In this document: positions 59,422-64,000 of the stretch, piece after piece | How positions within the stretch are numbered: position 1 is the first letter of the stretch | Layout: each line of letters starts with the position of its first letter | Source: Oscillospiraceae bacterium | GTDB taxonomy: Bacteria; Bacillota; Clostridia; Oscillospirales; Acutalibacteraceae | Assembly (NCBI GenBank): GCA_902786285.1 | Contig: CADABX010000002.1 | Location: 108,308-172,307 of the forward strand | Reading direction: 5' to 3' | Length of the DNA: 64,000 nucleotides | Position numbers and translations under genes: made by a program | Notes under the pieces: model-generated | Seen by the model: the letters and a program-made list of their open reading frames with translations, nothing else | Told to the model about the DNA's origin: nothing | The model's database searches: none

Positions 59422-62400
59422 ATGAAAAAACAACGCAACGTCATCCTTTCGCTGCTGCTTTGCGTGCTGCTGGTCGCAACAACCGTGCTGCCCGCGTTTG
59501 CGGCGCCGGCGGCTGTCAAAAGCCTGAAGGTCAGCGCCGTCACAGCGAATTCCGTTTCGCTCAAATGGGCGAAGGTCACCGGCGCAACGGGCTACGAGGT
59601 CCAGCAGACCACGGGCAGCGTGTGGCAAAGCGCCGCTGTCACCTCCAAAACAAGCGCCAAAATCACCGGATTGCGGCTCGGCACAACCTACCGGTTCCGT
59701 GTGCGCGCCTATCAGTCGACCAAGCGCGGCGTGACCTATGGCGCCGTGTCATCTGCAGTGTCGGCCACAGCCGCGCCGACGGTCAGAACGCTCAAGGTTT
59801 CCGCCAAAAAGTCAAATGCGCTCACGCTCAAATGGACCAATGTGTCCGGCGCCGCCGGCTACCGGCTGCAGCAGTATGTGAACAAGCAGTGGGTGAATGT
59901 GCTCAAATCGACGAAAAAAACGAGCTATACCGTCAAAAAGCTCGCGCCCAACACCGCATACCGCTTCCGCGTCTGCGCCTATACAGGTACGGTTTTCGGC
60001 GCCTACAAAGAGCTTAAAACCCGCACCGACCTGCTGCCGAAGCCCGACGGACTGAAGGCGGTGAAGGTCGCGGGCACCTCGCTGACGCTCCAATGGAACA
60101 AGGTCGCGACCGCCAAGACCTATTTCATCTACCGGGTCGGCACCAACACCCAGAAAAAGATCGGTCAGACAACAAAGACTTCCTTTGCGCTCAAGGGCCT
60201 CAAGGCCGCCACGGATTATATCTATTCCGTGCGCGCGCGCACCGTTGTCAACGACCGCAACTACTATTCCCAGTTCTCCTCCAATCTTTCCGTGCGGACC
60301 GCGCCGAAGCAGGCCGGCGGGCTGATCGTTTCCGGCACAACCGACAGCGCCGCAAATCTGCGCTTTTCCGCGGTTGCCGGCGCAGAAGGGTATGAGATCT
60401 GGCAATATGACAACGCCAAGCTCAAGTGGATCTATGTCGGCGCGTCGGAAACGACCGCCTATACCGTCGGCGGTCTGTCGCCGCAGTCGACCTACCGCTT
60501 CAAGATCCGCGCCTACCACACTGTCAACGGCGCGAAGCTGTGCGGCGTGTTTTCCGCCGAGGCCACAGCGCAGACGCTGATGGCGCCGGTCTCCGGCCTG
60601 CGGTTTGATTCCGCCACGGGCACCACACTGGTCTTTTCGTGGAATCCGATCTCCACCGCCAGCGGCTACCGCGTGGAAAAGCGCGAGCTCGACGAAACAG
60701 CCGCGCAGACCGTTTCCGCTGTCCAGACGGTTGTCGGCGGCCGGGTACAGGCGACGCTTTCGTCCCTCAAAGAAAACACGGCTTATGTCGTTTCGGTCCG
60801 TCCGCTCTACGGCAGTGCCATCGGTACCGAACAGACGCTGCTGATGAAAACCGCGCCGGCAAAGCCGCAGGGCGTCAAAGCCGCCAAAGCCACCGGCGGG
60901 ATCTCGCTTTCCTGGCCGGCCGTTGCGGGTGCCGAAGGGTATGAGGTGAGCAAATATGTTTCCGGCAACAACTGGAAAACGCTCGGCCATACCACGGAGT
61001 GCTCCTTCGCCGACAGCGATGTGCTGACCGATACATCTTACAGCTACCGCGTCCGCGCCTACTATCAGATCGGCGACGCCAGATGCTACAGCGAGCCCTC
61101 CGATCCCGTGTCCGAAAAACCGATGCCGGGCGCCGTGTCCGGTCTGACAGCGGCCAACGTTTCCGAAACCTCGTTCCTGCTGAGCTGGAACGCGCCGCAA
61201 ACCACAACGAAATACCAGATCACCTGCAGCGAAGACGGCGCGGCGGAAAAAACGCTGCCCGATTATACCACGGTCTCCGGCGGCAGAGTTTCGCTTCTGG
61301 TCGACCAGCTGAACGCGGGCGCAACATATACCGTCCGCATCTACAACACCGTCAACGATACCCAAAGCCTGCCCGCTTCCATCACTGTGACCACCCGTCC
61401 CGCGAAGGTCACCGGACTGAGCGCAACGGCCAACGGCGCGGGCGCCGTGACCTTGATCTGGACGCCTGTCCGCGGCGCCCAGCGCTATGAAGTGCAGCGT
61501 GGCAACGCAAACGGCGGCGACTTCGTTTCGGTCACACCCAACGCCGCGTCGCCCTATACGGTCACCGGCCTTGCGGCCTCCACGGAATATACCTTCCGCG
61601 TGCGCGCCGTCAACAGCAACGACGGCGTCGCCCAAAACGGCGAATTTTCCGATGCGGTCAAGGGCAAAACCAATGCCGGCTCCGTGACCCCGGACGGCCC
61701 GGTCGCGCCGACCAATCTGAAAGCGGAGGATGTTTCGTCCGGCAGTGCATACAGCGTCAGACTGACCTGGAGCGGCGTCAACGGCGCCTCCGGCTACAGC
61801 GTTTCGATCAACGACGGCAGCTGGCACGAGCTTGCAAGTGTGACAACAACCGCCTACACTGCGTCGAATCTCAAAGCTGGCACGACCTACAGCTTCTATG
61901 TCCGGTCCTTCACCGGCTCCGGCAGCACCGCCGTCTATTCCAATCCGTCCGGCACGGTGCAGATCACCACGGGCGGCTCCGCGCCGTCCACGCCGACCGA
62001 CCCATCGGCGCCGGCGTCGGATCTGCCGACCTCCAATACGCCGATCCGCAATATCACGGTGAAATCCTCCAACGACGGCCGCAACTATACGCTGCGCTGG
62101 GAGGAAGTCTCCGGCGGCTTCTATACCGTGCAGATGCTCGACAGCAAGACGAACCGGTGGGTCACCGTGCGTGAACGGCTGACGAACGCCCGTGTGTCGC
62201 CCGATGCGGTCGATACCGATCTGTCCGTTCGCTGCACAGACGGCACGGATTATGCCACGAATGTCAGCTGGTCCGCGGTTTCCGGCGCAACGCGCTATGA
62301 AGTGCGCAATGAGGTTTCGCTCAACACCAACGACTGGATCGGCATGGTGAGCGTCACAGGCACATCTGCCGCTTTGCGTTTGCCGCCGAACAGCGAGCAG

Positions 62401-63234
62401 CGCATCCGCGTGAGCGCGATCGGCAACGTCCGGTTCCGCATCTACGCGCTCAACAGCGCCGGCACGAGCTGCCTTGCCTATTCCGAATACACCGCACAGA
62501 ACGTCTGCCTGACTTCCTGCGACTTCACCTACCGCACCCCGGCGGCGCCGGCCTATTCCTCCGGCGCGTCCGCAGGCGTCAAGGAGGCATACGTGCTGAT
62601 GCTGACCCAGGCGGTCAACAACACGCGCATGGAAACCGGGACGGTCCATATGACGGCTGTGATGGAAAACTCTGCAACCGCTTCGATGATGGGCATTTCG
62701 GAGAGTATGAATTCTGTCAAGACCATTACCTGCACCTATCAGGGCGGCTCCGGTCAGGCAACCGTTGTGACAAAGGAAGACGGCAAAGCCGATGTGACCG
62801 GCAAGAGCTTTTCGCTGCTGCAAACGATTCTGGTGCCGTCCGACGGCGCAACCTATCTGTATGACCAGCACACGCTGTCTACATTCCAGAATTATGTCTC
62901 CGATGTTGCTGTGACAACGAGCGGCGGCAAGACCGTCGTCACGCTGAAGCTCAAGCCAGAAACGGTGACAACGAGCAAAGACATGGTCTACCATCCGTCG
63001 CTGGTCGGCTCCGCGGTTACGGCGGAAGGGCTGCAAAGCGAAATCGACAAGAGCAGCGCAATCAGCGCCGCGACTGCCACCGTCGGCGCGTCCACAATCA
63101 AGGCGACGATCAACGGCAATTATACGCTCGATGCGCTGGAAATCAGCAATCCGTATTCGATGAATGTTCGCAGCACGTTCGGCAACACCAACTTCCCGGT
63201 GGAGCTGACCTACAAATACACCTTTACCCGCTGA
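59422..63234 (+). CDS. Secreted multi-fibronectin type III protein
   Basis: The 1,270-residue protein has a signal peptide (to about residue 27, PAFAAP), then at least nine Fn3 domains of about 90 residues. Each shows the pattern V/L-x-L-x-W near the start, GYxV or YEVxxY in the middle, and YxFRVRAY or TYxFxVRS near the end. One or two degenerate Fn3-like units follow, then a C-terminal domain of about 220 residues (from KEAYVLMLTQAVNNT to the end) that resembles the start of the next gene's product. No sortase motif is seen. GGGAGG precedes the ATG. Fn3 arrays often space surface enzymes or bind carbohydrate; the role here is unknown. Confidence 0.88.
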   Translation: MKKQRNVILSLLLCVLLVATTVLPAFAAPAAVKSLKVSAVTANSVSLKWAKVTGATGYEVQQTTGSVWQSAAVTSKTSAKITGLRLGTTYRFRVRAYQSTKRGVTYGAVSSAVSATAAPTVRTLKVSAKKSNALTLKWTNVSGAAGYRLQQYVNKQWVNVLKSTKKTSYTVKKLAPNTAYRFRVCAYTGTVFGAYKELKTRTDLLPKPDGLKAVKVAGTSLTLQWNKVATAKTYFIYRVGTNTQKKIGQTTKTSFALKGLKAATDYIYSVRARTVVNDRNYYSQFSSNLSVRTAPKQAGGLIVSGTTDSAANLRFSAVAGAEGYEIWQYDNAKLKWIYVGASETTAYTVGGLSPQSTYRFKIRAYHTVNGAKLCGVFSAEATAQTLMAPVSGLRFDSATGTTLVFSWNPISTASGYRVEKRELDETAAQTVSAVQTVVGGRVQATLSSLKENTAYVVSVRPLYGSAIGTEQTLLMKTAPAKPQGVKAAKATGGISLSWPAVAGAEGYEVSKYVSGNNWKTLGHTTECSFADSDVLTDTSYSYRVRAYYQIGDARCYSEPSDPVSEKPMPGAVSGLTAANVSETSFLLSWNAPQTTTKYQITCSEDGAAEKTLPDYTTVSGGRVSLLVDQLNAGATYTVRIYNTVNDTQSLPASITVTTRPAKVTGLSATANGAGAVTLIWTPVRGAQRYEVQRGNANGGDFVSVTPNAASPYTVTGLAASTEYTFRVRAVNSNDGVAQNGEFSDAVKGKTNAGSVTPDGPVAPTNLKAEDVSSGSAYSVRLTWSGVNGASGYSVSINDGSWHELASVTTTAYTASNLKAGTTYSFYVRSFTGSGSTAVYSNPSGTVQITTGGSAPSTPTDPSAPASDLPTSNTPIRNITVKSSNDGRNYTLRWEEVSGGFYTVQMLDSKTNRWVTVRERLTNARVSPDAVDTDLSVRCTDGTDYATNVSWSAVSGATRYEVRNEVSLNTNDWIGMVSVTGTSAALRLPPNSEQRIRVSAIGNVRFRIYALNSAGTSCLAYSEYTAQNVCLTSCDFTYRTPAAPAYSSGASAGVKEAYVLMLTQAVNNTRMETGTVHMTAVMENSATASMMGISESMNSVKTITCTYQGGSGQATVVTKEDGKADVTGKSFSLLQTILVPSDGATYLYDQHTLSTFQNYVSDVAVTTSGGKTVVTLKLKPETVTTSKDMVYHPSLVGSAVTAEGLQSEIDKSSAISAATATVGASTIKATINGNYTLDALEISNPYSMNVRSTFGNTNFPVELTYKYTFTR

Positions 63235-63250
63235 GCGAAAGGAAACCCTT

Positions 63251-64000
63251 ATGACCAACAAAAAGCTGCTGCAGCTCGTTGCGATCGTTGTGGTCGCGGC
63301 GGCAATCTTCACCACGATCCTGCTCGTCGGGCTGCAGAGAATCAAACCGCAGACAGCGCCGTCGGACAACCCGGCGCTGTCAACCGAACCGGCAACCACA
63401 ACGGCGCCGACAACAGCCGATACCCTGCCTGCCGTCACCATCGACGGAAACGTGATTGCCGGCGACACCAATCCCACCTTCCCGACAAGCACCACCGAAA
63501 CAACAACCGCAGCGCCGACCTCGGCGGGGTTCACGGTGCCGCAGGACAAAAGCGGCGTAATCCGCACCTATGTCAATGCGGTCAACGCACTGAAGGAGAC
63601 GCCGGCGTTCACTTTGCAAAAGAGCCAGACGCTCAATGTCGTGATCGATGAAATGACGCCGTCGTCGATGCGCTCGCTTGCCAACAAGATCATTGCCGGC
63701 AACCAGAAAGCGCCCGAAACCTTCACCTTTTCCGGCGGCTCCGACGCTGCCAGCGGCAAATCGGCAACCTTTGTGATCGCGCCGGCCGGCAAAAACGCCT
63801 CGCTCGATCCCACGCTCGTAACCAACGCCACGGCGACGCCGGCGTCGGACGGCGGCTGCACGCTGAACCTGACGCTCGGCGGCGATACCCAGACGCTCAC
63901 ATCGCCGCCGGCAAAGCTCGGCGCGGTGATGGATGTGCTGACAGTCGACGCCATGGGTCTGCCCTCGGCGGCCAAAATCGAAGAGATGCAGGTGCAGTAC
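63251..64000 (+). CDS. Membrane-anchored Thr-rich surface protein (cut by window end)
   Basis: The visible 250 residues start with a short basic end and one membrane helix (LVAIVVVAAAIFTTILLVG), then a Thr/Pro/Ala-rich linker to about residue 90, then a folded domain with VIRTYVNAVNALKE and CTLNLTLGGD. The domain resembles the C-terminal domain of the Fn3 protein 16 bp upstream, so the two probably work together at the surface. No stop is reached before 64000. AGGAAACC lies before the ATG. Confidence 0.75.
   Translation, partial: MTNKKLLQLVAIVVVAAAIFTTILLVGLQRIKPQTAPSDNPALSTEPATTTAPTTADTLPAVTIDGNVIAGDTNPTFPTSTTETTTAAPTSAGFTVPQDKSGVIRTYVNAVNALKETPAFTLQKSQTLNVVIDEMTPSSMRSLANKIIAGNQKAPETFTFSGGSDAASGKSATFVIAPAGKNASLDPTLVTNATATPASDGGCTLNLTLGGDTQTLTSPPAKLGAVMDVLTVDAMGLPSAAKIEEMQVQY

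Overview
The window looks like a chromosome segment of an anaerobic, endospore-forming member of Clostridia, most likely a gut Oscillospiraceae/Ruminococcaceae relative (inference, not a species call). The evidence is four sporulation genes (sigG, spoIIID, spoIIP, gpr), a complete [FeFe]-hydrogenase maturation operon (hydE, hydG, hydF), Gram-positive style ribosome-binding sites and TTGACA/17 bp/TATAAT promoters, a lysine riboswitch, and very large secreted surface proteins. No phage, plasmid, rRNA or CRISPR features were seen.

Layout. 1-6 kb: the end of a frameshifted phosphoesterase, a secreted propeller-like protein, a secreted PI-PLC-type protein, a VanZ-like protein, a GPH-family sugar symporter and a zinc-ribbon membrane protein. 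6-11.6 kb: a repeat-rich gap with two REPIN-like elements, sigG, a GH2 beta-galactosidase and an acyltransferase-3 protein. 11.6-20.6 kb: inositol catabolism genes iolG, iolB, iolD and iolE, interrupted by a four-helix-bundle (IVP-type) gene inside an element with inverted heptamer arrays, then a phosphoesterase, a GH16-like protein and a GDPD. 20.6-29 kb: tRNA-Val, a lipoprotein, a DUF1643 protein, spoIIID, the hyd operon behind a leader that looks like an attenuator, and two divergent Lgt-like proteins facing each other. 29-37 kb: one secreted protein of about 2,584 residues. 37-48 kb: argG, three small unknown proteins, a YfcE-type phosphodiesterase, two TrkA-type proteins, PAP2, GtrA and TSCPD proteins, an L-box-controlled NhaC-type transporter, an MFS transporter, a threonine aldolase and a DUF308-like protein. 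48-57 kb: two adjacent TetR-like regulators that each carry two HTH units, a second giant secreted protein, and a GH3-family enzyme between two palindrome arrays. 57-64 kb: the conserved rpsT / gpr-spoIIP neighbourhood, followed by two cell-surface proteins (Fn3 repeats, then a Thr-rich membrane-anchored protein cut by the window end).

Themes. A secreted PI-PLC-like enzyme, phosphoesterases, a GDPD and the iol genes could together support scavenging of inositol from phosphoinositides, but iolC, iolJ and iolA are not here. Gene 3' ends repeatedly carry 7- or 8-bp tandem arrays beside hairpins, and three intergenic elements have such arrays inverted at both ends. The two giant surface proteins end in similar aromatic, basic, amphipathic tails, which may be a surface-retention signal. 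The strongest candidates for new biology are the inverted-array elements with their IVP cargo, the shared tail of the giant proteins with the double-HTH TetR pair, and the hyd leader.
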